Source of the DNA: Beaufortia kweichowensis
Taxonomy: Eukaryota; Chordata; Actinopteri; Cypriniformes; Gastromyzontidae
Reading direction: 5' to 3'
Assembly: GCA_019155185.1 (NCBI GenBank)
Contig: CM032815.1
Span: forward strand, 5,217,001-5,281,000
Length of the DNA: 64,000 bases
The notes under the pieces were generated by a model. The model was not told where the DNA came from and did not search any database. It saw nothing but the letters and a program-made list of their open reading frames with translations. Shown one piece after another: positions 1 to 15,664 of this stretch. Each line of letters opens with the position of its first letter. The first letter of the stretch is position 1. Made by a program: the position numbers and the translations under genes.

Positions 1-3000
1 GTGAAACACTTGAACATTTAAATTTCTAAACAAAAGACACTGATTACAAGGCAGAAACAGAAAATGTGCAAATCCACGAAGGTTTCAGGGACATGACAGT
101 GTGAGAATAAACAGAAAAGGTGAGAGAGGAAGCGAGAAACGGTTTATTATTAATCTGTGAAGAGATCACAATATCCAGACTTTACAGACAGATGTTATTT
201 AAAAGACAAACTAATGGGTCTAATTGGTTAAACGTGTAATTTCTGTACCTTTAACAGCAAGAATGGAATTATATATTTTGCAAGAGAATTTACTTCACAT
301 TTACAAAAATGGTTTACCCCAAAATAAAAATGTACACACCCTAATATCATTTTAAACCCCATTTTAACCCCAATCTATTACTGGCACGAATTTACATAGG
401 GCATGTAGGGCACAAGTCATCTGGATTACTATGATGATACTTTAATGATGCTTTTCTGCAGCTTGATCGTCTTATTCCTCATATTCAGCTTAAGTGATAA
501 TATGGTCCGGATATTCTTCCTAAAAATTCACTTTTTGTTGCACCGAAAGTTAAAAGGGTTTGGAACAACATGAGTGGTATGTAAATGAGTAAACAATGAC
601 TAATAACAGGAAAAGAATGGTCCAATAAAAGCATAAGCAGAGAAAGAAATATGCACGTACAAACATCCATACTGTATATGTACATCACTTTAAAGCACAT
701 GACCATACATCTAGTGGCCAAAAAATGAAAAGCAAGACGCTTATGAGCCTATAAAACTACATGCATGGATATTCACGCTCCAAAGCACCGAGATGAAACA
801 CATCTTCACTGTACAGCTCATCTCAATCTCTCTGACACAGTTCTCTGGAGATCACTATCACCACCATAGAACTGATGTATGTTTTATATGTCTGTGAAAA
901 CTCTTCTACATAGCTACATCTACAGTTAAGTCTATAAGGAGTATAAGGTGGAATTAAATTTGCTTGATCTTTTGAGATCAAGAGCTTTATGTCGAATAAA
1001 AACACACCGTAACTTTCAGATCTACAAACTTACTAGTCCAACCCGAGCATTCATTAAAACTAAAATGAATCATGAATAAGACAAAAATAAAATGAATAAT
1101 TAATAAAAATAATTTGTCTGTTGTCAGAAACTCATGGAAGGTTTTGTGCATCACGACTTTTGTTTATCAATGATAATAAATAATAATAATTTATTTATTA
1201 TAATTTATAATGTTTTCGGCAGCACGCCCACAAACTGCCCACAGTCACTTTGCAAACTGCCTGATGTATAGCAAACAAAAATGATCAGTAAATGGTCAGT
1301 ATACGAAGCATCGCCCTGTAATAAAATTAGCACTTCACAGAAATAACTGATCACCAAAGCTTGCCAGATTGATGAAATAAAATCTTGTAAGAAGGCCCTC
1401 AAGTTAATCCCTTAGGAGTGATGATGTAAGCTACTTTGCAAATCTACAGTTCTTGGGTTAAAAGATATAAACAATTTAAAGCTAACGACTTTTTCTGTTA
1501 ATATATTTAAAGCACAAATCAGGAATGGGAATGAGGTGTTTTATGTGCCACACTGAAACACCTTTATTTAGACGTCATAATATGCATGTGTGACTTTACA
1601 AGCATACGGATTAGCATATAGACAGAAAAGACGAAGAAACTGAGGCTCAGGAAACAGAACAAAAAGTTCCTTCTGCGTGAAGACCCGAGGGCTGAGATGG
1701 TTACCGTGACAGGCTTCCATCACGTCAGACAGTGCCAAATGCAAAACCGATCAGTCTTGTCAAATTTACTTCCAAGTGTATACTTGTGTGCTTAAAACTG
1801 GAGGGCTGCTCGTGACGTAGACACAGCAGGGGTGAAGTGTGTGACAACTCTCTGACACATTCATGAAAATCAAACCTGTGAACATGAAATGAGCTTTCAA
1901 ATTACAACAAAATTATAATACTCTGACAGAGGTTGAAATTGATGTTATTTTAAGACCCTATTGAGGGCCAGGGGCTTTAATCATTTTTGGATTTATTTAA
2001 AATTAAATTATTTGAATCTTGATTTACTTCAGTCTAATTTTAAAAGACAGACGGCTGATGGCAAAATAGTCGGTTCTAAAACTTCGCTTACGTTTTTAAG
2101 ATCTGGCAACCACGCATACACCACACACAGAAGCAGAAATGATGTGGACAGCTACACCCACACAATAATTTTCTTCCGACAAGCGAGGCCAAAACCTAAG
2201 GCCATCAACTTCTTTTACTCGCAAAAAGATCCACATAAAATCTACATGAAATCATGCCAGAATATGTAAAGGCCTCAATCTCGAGGAAGCAGGGCCGGAC
2301 CCTTGAGAGAAGCTAATCCTCTTTCCGCGGCCTCATCGCCTGAGCCAGATTCATTCTGAACATTTCAGACAGACTGGTACTGTGACTCATCATCACAAGC
2401 TAAGGGAGGTGCAAGCGTTTAACAGAACAGCCTGCAGCGGAGGGTGTGAACGCATTTAGCGGAACAGCCTTCAGGACAGCAGATGATTGCTAAAAGCAGA
2501 TAAAGGATGTTTGTTAATTTTCAGAGTATATTTTTTCACAAGATTTTATTATTTTTAGCTTTGTCTAATGTGTGGAATGCTCGTGGGAGAAAGAAAAAGA
2601 AGTCTGTTAATACCTCAATTGTTTTTGCAATGAGATCAGGGTTTTGGAGAAGATGTGCTTGAAAACTATCCATATTTTCATCACTGTATGGAATCAATTG
2701 TCTCATTGGTGTCTCTCGTGTAATTGTAAGAGAAACATCTAAAATGTGATATCCAAATGAGACTTAACAATAAGGTCTGAAAAGATATGAAAGAGCAACC
2801 TCCAAGCAATAAAATTGTCCATCATCCGTAGAGATTGCCTGTCAAAGTGTCTCCTTTAAACACACACACAATCGATGTCTCAAAACACATTTTTGTCCCA
2901 CATTGGTCTGGCTGTAATTGACAGTGTCCAGAGGCTGTTAGCGAATGTCCACTTCCAAACTCTTTTTCTCCATCACACGCTCTCAGTTCTGTCTTTCATG

Positions 3001-4912
3001 TTGTCTGTTTTTTCCTAAGAGTGCTGACATGAGCCATAGACACCTGACAACAACTATCACTTAGACATACATGTGATGCAATATAAATGTAAGCAAAGTG
3101 AAGCAAGTAAAAATCAAATCATGGGGAACTGTGAGATAAGAGTTAAATGCACACTGTTTATTTTAGAATCTGGGTATGTGAGCGCCACGGAGTGAAGTTG
3201 TGAGATTTTGCCTGGAGCGTGAAGCATCTCCTTTGAAAATCAGTGTGTGTGTGTGCGCTCCAAGATCGCTTCTGTAGCTCTCCATCACACATATAACACA
3301 TGCTAACTGCCTGTAAAGCAGATGAATGTCAGCAAGAGTTCACTACATGCCAAGTACACTGTTCATTTTGATTAGACACGAAAATTATTAAAAATACTAA
3401 ACGTTTAGTGAAAATTAATTAGCAGATTGTGAAAGAGAGTGATGAGCAGACACTTATATGTAAAAAAAATATTTAAGCCTCACATTCACATATTGAAATA
3501 AAATTTAATCTCACTCTCTCCTCACAAATCAATGTACGTGATATTAGATTCAACCCAAATTTTCTTAAGTGTAAACTGATTAACAGTGTTTACGTTTTCT
3601 GTATAACCTGGATTGAGAAGTGCATGTTTGTTTGTTTATTCATTAACAAAAATCAGACAAAAATTCTATGGTTCACACCAAATGCCCTAAAATAAAATTG
3701 CTTTAGATCAGACAACCTCAAACCAAAAGGACAAGGACATCACACAAAAACGTAAAGCTCTAGGTAGAAAATAAATTAGTAATAAAATAAAAAAATGACC
3801 CCTCAAAACAAACATGTTTACTCCTGCCACCCTGTCATGCAAGATCTTCTGAACTTGTCACACAGATCTGTCAAAAGACTGACAATCTCACCAGACTGAC
3901 CCGTCCCTCCTCCCGTTCTCCGTATGCCCAGGCATTTGAAACGTACTTCTTTACGTCTTTAAAAAAAATTCATTGAAGCATCCAAAAAGATTTCAGAGCA
4001 GCGGGGGGGTTTCTAAACCAAGAACCACACAGAACAAAGATGTCTTCATGGCCACGAAAAGCCAAAGAGACTCTCTCGCCCGCCTGTTCCACAGGGTGCA
4101 TCAATGACAGAATCTGTAGAGGGAGTTTCACTGAAGTCAGGGAGTTTGTGCGCTTGCAAAAAGCGCAAAAATACCGTCAGGGTATGATTCAATGGAGCAA
4201 AAAGGCGCCACTTAAAACAACGAACTAAGAGAGAAATAAAGAATTTACAAATCACTACTGGAAACAAAGGATATTTTATAAGAGCTTTGGACAACGTACC
4301 AAACATGACTGGACTCATTATTGCGTTTCAAAGCATCATATGATGTCAACATACGCATAAAACTGTATGTAGGAGATTTGGTTAACAATTCATTTCAATA
4401 ATAATGATGCTTATTAATGTATATAGTTTTGTTTCAAAGTATTTTGTAAAACATTGTAAGTCAATATATTGTAAGACAAGTCTGAGACAAGTCTGCAACA
4501 AACATGACAATAATTAAAAGCTTTTTAAAGTCAAACAATTGTGTATTATTTGTTAAATCAATTTCTAATGTCTTCAGCATTACATTTTTCATAGTGTATT
4601 GAATTATGTTACATTTATTCTGCTAGTGGATCAAAATGGAAAAAAGGCTTTAAGATATTATTTCAGACTGTATATAATTACTGACTGCAGTGTCTGACAC
4701 TCAATTTCTAAATCTGTGTTCAGATTGACTGCGTAAATGAAAAACAATGCAAGTGGAGTCAGTGCTGAATCAGCCCATTCGAGGAAAATAACGACAATAA
4801 ATATGTCAGTGTGACGATAATTTATAAAGCTCACTGTTATCAACATCCCACACACAGAAACACACACTAATTTCCCATAAGCCTATTTAGTATGCCTATT
4901 ATATTACCTTTA

Positions 4913-4951
4913 TGTGTGTGTGTGTGTGTGTGGTACGCATATGTGTGTGTA
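4913..4951. repeat. Short (GT)n microsatellite
   Basis: A run of TG dinucleotides interrupted by a GTACGCATA-type motif that recurs just after it. Simple sequence; no gene evident. Confidence 0.7.
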
Positions 4952-6252
4952 GTACGCATGCTTACATCCTGAATGATGTTTAAAAAATGTGCATCTGAAA
5001 TATTCAATTTAAATGGATCTGATCCTTGAATTTATCCTTAATAGAAAACCAACAACAGTGAAACTTTTAAACAGCCTATAAAATATATGAAATATAAAAT
5101 AGACTTTTCTCAATTGAATAGGTCATTACACCGAAAGCCCCTTTGAGCGGAAAAAAATTGCGGTTATTACTTTTAGTTGACCTCGCAGCCAACAATTCCA
5201 AGTTTAACTTCTATTAACCAGTTACAATTTGATACGTTGCTCCCTTTACACTGAGCATTTTATTATCTTAAAATGCATATAAAACCAAAACATCGAACCT
5301 GACATGTATAAACAAAAAACCTCATTATTTTCAGCAACAGACATTTGTTTGACATTTGTGATTGCTACCTATAGTGTAATGAATGAACTCGTCTCCATGG
5401 TAACAATCAGTCACTAATGATAAATGCATAACAAAAGGAAGGGGATGGCAGCCTGTCAAGAAAATCCAATTAAAACAGGTTCAGGAACAGAGAGCTCAGC
5501 TTCTGCATTAAAATATATATATTTTACGTATATGACGCTGCTCTGCAAATGTCAGGAGATTAGGACAACCTGCTTTACTATTATAGATGTGTATCACATA
5601 CATACCAGGGTACACTTGTTGCAACCCATGTTCTCCTTTTAAGTATTTACTTCTGTAGTGTAACACAACATTTCTACACATCATAATAGATTCATGATTA
5701 CTACTATTATACCATCTAAATAACTGTGAATATTTTGCATAGTCTTTAAAACTGAAGTGTTTCATCAATGAATCAGGCAACAAAAGTGCTGCTACACTAA
5801 CAGCCGATGGGACACAAGAGAGTGAAACAGTAATTTCCAATCTAACACTTCATCCAAGTGTTGGCAACTCACGCACATAAATAAACACTGTTCTGGCTCA
5901 TGACCTCATCTTGGCCTTGGCAGTTTGACTGTCAGCTTGTTTTGAGTCCCACTTTTAAAGGAAGTGGCACAGCAGTAAATGCAGACATGAGTGGCAGTGA
6001 CCCTCGGGCCACAGCAGAGTCTACAGGGAGAAGGTAACTATTCTTATGTTTCATCTGTCTTTCACATAACAACACTATAAAAGTCATAACATCACTATAA
6101 AAGTCATGATGCTGCTCAGTGGTCATTCTGGACTATTGTAACAAGGCTGGGGCTGTTTAATAAAAGCAATAAGACGCCAGAGGCTGTGCTATATTGTGAA
6201 TATAGTTGCAGTTGTTAGGCATGGCATGACTCTTAAGCAGTGGGGAAAAAAC

Positions 6253-6343
<91 letters not shown>

Positions 6344-6344
6344 A
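6253..6344. repeat. (AAAG)n tetranucleotide microsatellite
   Basis: About 92 bp of uninterrupted AAAG/GAAA units. Open frames on the opposite strand here (serine/leucine/phenylalanine repeats) are artefacts of the repeat. Confidence 0.97.
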
Positions 6345-7471
6345 CCTAATTGGGCTCTGTTGACCCAACATGTACCACAATACAGTTCCTGCACAAAACA
6401 CACAAAATAAAACCTTTATTAGGTTATTTCATTTTTCAATCTACAGACTTCTACTTAAACTGTACATATACCAATTTGAAAGAGTAGATCAACTGTTGCG
6501 AGTGGGTTAATTGAAAGAATAAGGGTGCAGTCAGAGGTCAGACAGACAGCGGTGACCTTCAGCTCCTGATAAGCAAAGCTTCATTAAGATAAGAGCCAAC
6601 ATGACTGCCTGTGATCAGGGCCCATGACTTCAGCGATAACCACTGTTTTTCTGTCTGCAGGAGTGAGGAGAGTCTGGGAAAACACTTCCAACTTAACGTA
6701 AGCTCCCCAAGTGCTTGTAATCTCCCTTTGACATGAAATAAAGTTTTTTAACATTGGAGTGTATGCAACCTTCAGAGCGGAGAATGAAGTGTTGCTGTGG
6801 CTACACTATGGTAATTCTATGGTACTATATGATAAATGTATTCCTACAACATACAAGGCACAAGATTTGCAAAACATTTACATTTTTTGGTTCGTCTTTG
6901 GTGGAAGGAGCTGCCAACCTTCTAAGATGAAACACAAGCTTCACAAAACAAATGAAGACTATTCCTGTAAACACTTCCTGACTAATTCACAACCAAGAAC
7001 CTACTATATCTCATTTTTAAAAAATGCCTTTATCTTCTTTTTACTTCTGCGTCGGTTTTTGTCATCTTTCTCGCTCTCTAAACATCTGCTAAATGAAAAA
7101 TCTAAAACAGAGTAATAGTATATGCTAGTGGGAGTAAAGAATGAAACATTTTTTACCACCCATAAATTTGTCTATTTTTTCCAGGAGTGAAAAATGCTTC
7201 TTCTTTTTCTTTTATTGGATGTAAATAAGGTCGTGTTTAATTAGACACGTTTTCTTTCCAATGATGCTCGGCACTTCAGAGCGGGGAAGAAGCTTCCAGA
7301 ACGGGTCGCAGAGAGCAGGAAACACTGCGGATATGAAAGAAGAGGTTTATTAAGAAAGCGGTAGGCAAGCAGTGATTTAAGAAGATCAGAGGGAGGCCTT
7401 GGATGTGTGTGAAATTCACTCGACACGCTGAAATGACTTGTTCATTTTTAGTGTGTTGGCAGATGCCTGAG

Positions 7472-7554
<83 letters not shown>
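7472..7554. repeat. Compound (GT)n(GA)n microsatellite
   Basis: About 52 bp of GT units followed directly by about 30 bp of GA units. This compound dinucleotide type is common in teleost genomes. Confidence 0.97.
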
Positions 7555-7558
<4 letters not shown>

Positions 7559-10500
7559 GTTACAGCTAATTTCAGCCACTCCTATGGAAAGCATCACCAA
7601 TAGAAACATGTTAAAAACAGCATTCTTCATGCATATCACTGTCATGCTTTAAACTAGCATGCAAACACGTGCATATTTCAGAAACTAACATATAAATACA
7701 GTCCTACAGCATAACTAAATCTCTTAATGATGAAATATTAAAAATGACATACAACAACAACACTTTCTTGGACTGTTACCATAAGACACAGGACATCTTA
7801 GTTCACACCAAAAAACACAAATGCTCTATTAAAAACCTCTTTCTATTTAAATGCTTACTAGATTATTATCTCATAACAACGTACAACGACGCAATGAGCT
7901 GGTCCGACCTGCTACAGTATAAAATTTAGCACTTATTGCATACAGCACCAATGTTCACTAAAGATGAATACGAAATGAACGATTGCAAGAAATCAGTTTT
8001 ACACTAAACTGAAAGAATTGCAGCATATCATTCTGTGGCCCAGATATCGATATAATGTAATATTTTACTCAGCAAGTCCCTGCTCATTTCCACAGGATGT
8101 AAAAAGAGTCAGATGTGTGTGACACAAGAACAAGAATCTATGTTTGTCACCAAACAGCAGAACAGAACTCCCTGTGAATCAAAACACACTTCCTGCAGAC
8201 GTTGTCACTCCGCTAAATTAATGATGCATTCATGAATATTAAGACATTTGAGTGCTAAAGACAACAAATACACAACACAAAAGAAGACAACTTGTACAGA
8301 TCATTTTTTGAAAAATTATTTATAACTTTAGAGATGCAAAACAGCGACCTTCATTTATTTTACGACAGCTTTGTGTGAAGACCAGAATAACACAACGTGA
8401 GGTTAAGAAAATGATCAAAGAAATGTAATTTCCCTGTTAACAAATCCTTCAAAGCTCACAATATTTCACAGCATCAAGGGCTCTTGACTTTATCAAATGA
8501 CTTAAGAGGAAACAGCTTTGTAGTCATAAAGTGAATGAGAAAGCCACTAATGGTGTATTGTCACACATCACTTACACTGCGTGAAGCATTAGTTGAATTA
8601 GTAAAATGTACACATTTTATTTTAACATGTCGGCAATTACAAACATGTCATGAAAGGCCATAGCATGAGTGTGTTTTAACTGCAAAAATCAACACTATTG
8701 CTTCGGTTTTATTTATAAATGTATTTCATTATGACCAGAACACACCAGCGGCAGGAAAAAAAACTTTAAAAAATGTGAAGTGGTTGAAAGCAATTTAACA
8801 AACAACAGTGTCTAAAAAACAGGCACATTAAAAATGAAGTGGCAAATGTAAATATGTTTGCCAAGATATCAATTACAGTTCAAGGTTACACGCAAACACA
8901 ATCTATTTCAAATGCAAAGTGAATAGTAGAGATTTGTGGGTAACACGGACCCCTCAGGCTACAAACACATTTAGTCAACCAACCCAGAAAAACAGGAATT
9001 GTTGGAGTGGAGAACTTCAATAAATAAAGGAAATGTTTATTTTTCTACAGCGAAAAACACACATTTACTCACAATAATTACCACCCACAATTAAATGGTA
9101 ATCTTAAAAGGCAATTATGCTCCTGGCTGCTGACGTTTAGTTAAAATCAGCCAAATGCAATGTTTTAAAAACACTGTTCAATTACATTATAACTAGCTAT
9201 ACATCTCAAAAAGCATAGAGAGTGATAATAAAGATTTTTCTTAGTTTCTGTCAGGACTGAATTCACAGGAATCAGTATAATAATGATAAAGAACATTCTT
9301 AGAGTCGCAATAACATATGCTTGGGGTGGTCCCACCAAAACAATTCTGCAATGCTGCTACATGACAGACACAACCATTAAAATAATTACATTTATGGAAG
9401 AGACAAAGGCTTTTTTCCATGCATTAGAAATGCTAAGCAGCCCAGAGAGCAGAGGCAACCAAGGGAAATGTGAGATCATGGTTCATTGTGCAATTACATC
9501 ACAGAGGGACACTTTTATGTCTTTCTGGGTTGTTTTAAGACTTTCTTTTCGGTTTTCATTTGAATTCAGTTTATTCATGGAAGAGAGACACCTAAGGATA
9601 AAACAGCATAAACACACTTTCCTATGTGACATGTTATTCTTAATTTAAAGAGACATCCTAAAGTACTTTTCAATTCACCTACACTGAAAGCCCTCCAGGG
9701 GGCGCCACTGACCCGAACACAAAGAGTTGGTTAAACTTTATTTAAAAATGACTAAGAAATGCATAAATAACTAACATGTTACTATTAATAAAATAAATAT
9801 TGTTAAAATATTAAGTTAACAATAAATGATGACAAATAAAAATAAATCAATTTTACGACTTTTTCTGTCGGAGTTACAGATAATTATTAGATATTTGCGA
9901 GAGTGTAATGTAAATCTCTCAGATGTTCACAACAATGTGACTTAAAATAAAGTGAGATATTTTTAAGTTTAAGGACTTTCACTCTTTCTTAAATTTTTCA
10001 TAAGGTAAGGTGCACGACTAAGAGTTCAGGTCCGAAAGCATTTAATAATAACCAGAAAGTATTTCATGTGTGACATTAAAACTGTGGAAATCTTCTAAGC
10101 CAACATTAACTCTCTAGTGAGTTTGGTCTGTCTACCTTTATCTCAGCAAGCTAGCAGCTAAACACAGCAGGTGGCTCGAGTTGTTTACCGGCACGTGTTT
10201 TTGACGCATGACAAACGACCGGTGTCGCAGCAGCTCATATGTGACAGACACATTTTGCATGAGTTTGGCGGGTCGTCTCCCAGTGTCTCCGGGCACAGGT
10301 CTAATGATGATTTATAGAGCCCATCGCAACGTGGCCTTGGCCATGCTTGTGTTTTCTTCATTTGTATTCTCTTGCTGTTCCTCTCCACTTTGCTTGTCTA
10401 GGTGGCCTAATTTCACACATAGACACACAAAGAGACACTTTTACTAAAAAAGTTCTAAGTTCTTATAAAAAAGTCTAAAGCTCTTATAAAAAAAGAGTTT

Positions 10501-11315
10501 TTTGGTTGACTTTAGAAATGCAGGCGCCAGGTGAACTTTTCTTAATGACTTCTTTAACATCTAGGTTAAATACAACTTTAGCATCTGTAGCATGCTGTTA
10601 AAAAAGCTTGTAAAAAACTAAAAACCTTAAGGAGCAAAAAACTGCATTTATAGGGAGCTGCAATATCAGTTTATGGGACATTTAATTAGTCTCAAAGCAT
10701 AAAGACTAGCATAAGACATTTAATAATAATCCATGTAGTGATTTCCAATTTTTATTCATCTCATGACCATCTAAACCAGCACAAAACCTGGTGATACTGT
10801 CAATTCTAAAAAGGAACATGAAGTATCTTTCTTATACGTCAACAACACATATCCATAAGTTTATTCACCTAGAAAAGGTGGGATTTTTCATGAATACTTC
10901 ATGTAAATTATTTAACAAAACATAAGTGTCGCATTCCGATTTAACCCCTTTCAGAATGTTTTTCCCCACAGACTGCATTTGTAAACGCTTGCAGAGTGCT
11001 TTTTATATACAGAGTGATACGTGTAAAATTATCATTTGTGACAACAGATAAAATGTTACAGATGTTTTTAAATGGAGCTTAACTTATCTACCATAGATCA
11101 TTGACATAGATTTTTGTAGTAAAAAATAAGGAACCGCAATAATAATATAATATCTCGCTTCTGACTTCAATTTGTGTGTAAGAAAAATGGCCATAGAAAA
11201 AATGGATGAAATTGAGAATTGAAGAAAAAGAAAAAAAAGAAAAATCAATAAATATGACATTACCAATACTAACACAAAAGCATAAAAATGAGAGTTTATT
11301 GCAAAATCAATTTAT

Positions 11316-11340
11316 AAATATATATATATATATATATATA
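11316..11340. repeat. (TA)n microsatellite
   Basis: A run of about twelve TA units in AT-rich surroundings. Confidence 0.9.
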
Positions 11341-11643
11341 GCCTCTAAATTTTATCACTGTGTTTTGCACCATTTATTTACACAGAGTATTTGAAAAAGC
11401 ACCACACACGCGCACAAAGTGCAGAGGACAGCAAAAAGATGATAGGTTTGATTAACAAACAGCCAATTGTGTGTAAGACAGAATTTACAAGCAAGCTGAA
11501 TATGCAATGAAGTGTGAGGTCGACAGTCACGGGCTGAGCTCCAGAAAACCTTCATTCCAGCACAATGCCAACCTGCCTTATCAAAACAACCCAGATGCCA
11601 CAATAAACCAAAAGAGAAGAGGAAAAGAAAAACAAAGACAGGG

Positions 11644-11799
<156 letters not shown>

Positions 11800-14700
11800 T
11801 ATATTCATCTCATTACAGTAAATGAGAAACACAAACAGGGAGTGTGATGCGAACAGAGCTAATGAGCCCAGAGTGCTGAGGTAATTACATCATAGATGAC
11901 ACATCATCAATAAAACCGACCTGATCTGAGCCCGAACACACAAACACATACATTTTACATGCAACAGGCCGGTTTCTGTAAACACAAACTGACACAGACA
12001 ATAAGGATTCTAATTAGCATAATGAATAATTGCATCAAACACTCAATTAACTATTTATAATTATTATTTATTTACATTTAAAAAGTTAAACGTTAACTGA
12101 AACTTCTCACTTAAAGAGCAAAAAAAAGCCTTAAAAGTGTATATTTTAAACATTAAATATACAAAATTAATATTTGCTTTCTAAATATTTAATGCTGTTT
12201 ATACAGTACTTCTTATTATTTCCTGTTACAAATATCCTGTCTGGATTAAATAATGATATAACAATCAAAACAGGATAACGTAATAGGGGTTAACCTCATA
12301 CAAACAAGTTGTTTTTGAACAACTAAATGTGTGCATTGCAATAAGCCATAGCAGATTTGCAATGTGAGCATAAAAACCATTTTGCTTTGCAACTGCTGAA
12401 CAAGCAAAGCATATTCTCTCTAATGAATAAATACCAAATACATGCAACGGACCAATATTACATAACCCAGAAACTCAATATACTGTACAATTAATTGTCA
12501 ATTAAAGTTAAGAAATTGTGTCCAAACACAAGTCAGGTTTTCTCCTCAGCTCTCCTGAATTAATCGCTTTATTGACCACAGACCAATAAGACCAAAATTA
12601 ATGCCTAAACACAAAAGGGCTTTTTGTAAGGAGGCAGATATGCTCTATTGATCGTCATCACACACACATGCACAAATCTACCACAATCCACTATGGCAAG
12701 ATGCCAAAGTCTGTCACTAGAATATGACACGCAAAAGGTGCCGTCCCTCCAAGTTAAGACGGTCAGGTGTGAGGACCATAGAGGGCTTTGCATACTGAAT
12801 TAATAGTTGTCTACTTTAATTATTGTCTTACATAAACAAATACTGATAAGGACATGCTATAATAAAACATGCACTCCTAATAAATCCATTCACTCTTCCT
12901 AACATCTGTTAACATTAATTAGGTTTAACAAAACCTTTATTTATAATATTGCATTATAATATTTAGTTACTGTATACACACATCCATACATATTCAGTCC
13001 TAATTTTCACATATCCTACTCTGTAAATTAAAAACCAATTCACAGCTTTTACATAACCATTTCTCACAAAATAAATTTCAAAGAGCGCTGTAACAAACAC
13101 AACGAGAGAGATTGTGTACCCACCGAAATGAAAGACAAATGTAAATGTTCCTCTGACCTTAGTGGCTCGTGAAGCTTAACCGAGCAATCTGGATTTCACA
13201 AGCCAGAAAATGAAATCAAACAGTCTATTTGAACAGAACATGGACCAAGACTTTATTATCGCATGATTGAAGCAAACCTCACAAGACACACAACGAAACC
13301 AGGGGAAAGCGGTCACGGTGTCTCGATCAGCGTGTGTGTTTATATGTTAAAGAGAGAAGAGACACCAGTGTGTATGAGTGACTCTGTGTTTGTTCAGCTG
13401 TTTAATGCATTATGGTTCTTGGCTCGGATTAAATTGAAAACGGTCGAGTCCTAATTCTGTGAATATACGAACTAAAAGCCATTCAATTATGTGATAGTAC
13501 AACATTGTTATGCTCTGTAGGGGGCTTTTGACATCTGTTCACCGATGTTATTACAGCGGGCATCGGATAAATTGATTGCAAACTGATTGGAGAAACTTCA
13601 GTCATCCTTTATTGTTTTAGTCTGAGTTTATATAATTTAATTTCCCACAATTTTCCCAATAGAAGACAACTGCACGACTTATCTTTTTACCGCATCTTTC
13701 ACATACTGTGAGTGCACATATCCCATTTTCTAGTTTATCGGGCCAAAGCAGACAACTAAAAATGTCATGCAAGGAAAAGTGTATCATCAGAAAATGGAAG
13801 CTGGTGACACAAACTCACGTTCCAATTTAAACCAAATCCATCTACACTTTAGAACCAGGCAGCTATACAACACAACAGCCCTGGTTGCAAATATAATCAC
13901 ACAGATACAGACACCTCAAATAACCGAATCTTGAAAGGATATTTCAAGACTTAATATTCCCAAAAGAACTGATTATATCATAAAGAATAACATGTTAAAC
14001 ATGTCCTTTAAAATGTCACAGAAACAAACCGGCACATTCTTGGAAAACATCACACCCGCAAGCAAGACAAAAAGAGTCGTGCAAATTAAAAAAATACAAG
14101 AAATGACCTGCACTATAAAGTCCATTAATAGCAGCTGTTGAGAAGCAAATATAAAACAAAGATCTAATAAACATGTAAAGCTCAGTAAATGATAAGCTGT
14201 GCTCAATAACCAGATGTGTGATAAGCACTATCCCTCAGGAGCTCACAGATGAGGCAGCAACAGACCATAATACAGCATTAATATTCATATGCAGACGTGA
14301 AGTGAATCGGGGTTATAAACAATACTCAATCTATTTCATTTAAAATTATGATTACCATACTGCTGTCCCCTGATAATGGTGCAGAAGATACTATTAAGCT
14401 CAGTTAGTGCCGTGTGAAGCATTACTATAAATAGTTTTTATGTGCTATAGAAGTATATAGGTTGCATGGCATGATACATTCAAGGATATAACCAGCAAAG
14501 ACAAGCCTTATATTTTTCACTGCTTTAAATACTAGGTCATAATGACCGATTCTTAAACTAGAATTTATGGTCTTCCACGAGGCTCAATATGTTGTTACAG
14601 TCATGGATAAATTTGTTCACATTATGAACTAAATGGTCTTTTCTTCCGAGATACCGTACATGGCATAACAAGGAACCTCAGGCGTAGAACGCTGTAGAGT

Positions 14701-15664
14701 TTTCTACCCAATAAATCATTTGGGTAAATATTTCTATGGAAATTATGGAAATTATTACATTCACACAACTGCACAGCAGTTTTCGCTTTATACAAGCTGT
14801 TTAACTTTGTTAGGAATAAATTACTCAGAGAAAAATTTCTCAAAGCCAACCAAACAAGAAAGACAAATTATTCTTGTAAATCCTATAAATCCTCATAAAA
14901 ACATTCAAACTTGCTGCAACTTAATTTTATTTAAATCTTATAATTATACTAATGTCCTGGAAATCTAATTATCAATGGAGAACCTGCATTAGAGAAAGAC
15001 ATTGTGACAGAACTGGCTCTCAGGATGGTCCCTAACCTGTATTTCCTACTGGAAAAGCTGTTGTGGTACTTGCTAATTACGTCCCTAGAGATCTTGACCA
15101 CCAACAGAAACACAAAAACAAATTGTACAGCGACAATCAAAGAAGAACACACTTATCTCCTGTCCAGAGATGCACATTTTTAAGAATGAAAATTGAAATG
15201 TGGAACAATGTCGCCACCTACAGGACAAATAAATGCATGACACTTCAGTAGACAGCACCTACATGACCCATGCATCTTCACCAGTGTTAAAATTTGAACT
15301 AAAATGTTAAAACAACAGTCAAACAAACTTTTAATCTCCGCTACTATCAACCTATCGAGTTTTTATTGACATTTTTACTGACTTTCAGTTGTTCCAACAG
15401 TATACACACGTTTTCATAACGCCAACAGAACCGCGTAGTTGTGTGACCCAAATTCCATTTATATAAACAGTTACACTTTAAATAGTTAAATATATATGTA
15501 CTACAAAAATATAAGAATAATCTCAGATGTGCTCAAAGTTCCAGACCTGTATTTTGAAAATTGTTCAAAGTCTCAACAGGAAGTACATTTTGCTGCGAAA
15601 AACAAAACATTTTAAGTGTCCTACCTCTTATTTTTCGGTCGATGGGTATTTTGGCGGACTGTAA

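Noticed and set aside
6189..6401. Serine/leucine/phenylalanine repeat protein on the minus strand
   Set aside because: It is a frame across the (AAAG)n microsatellite.
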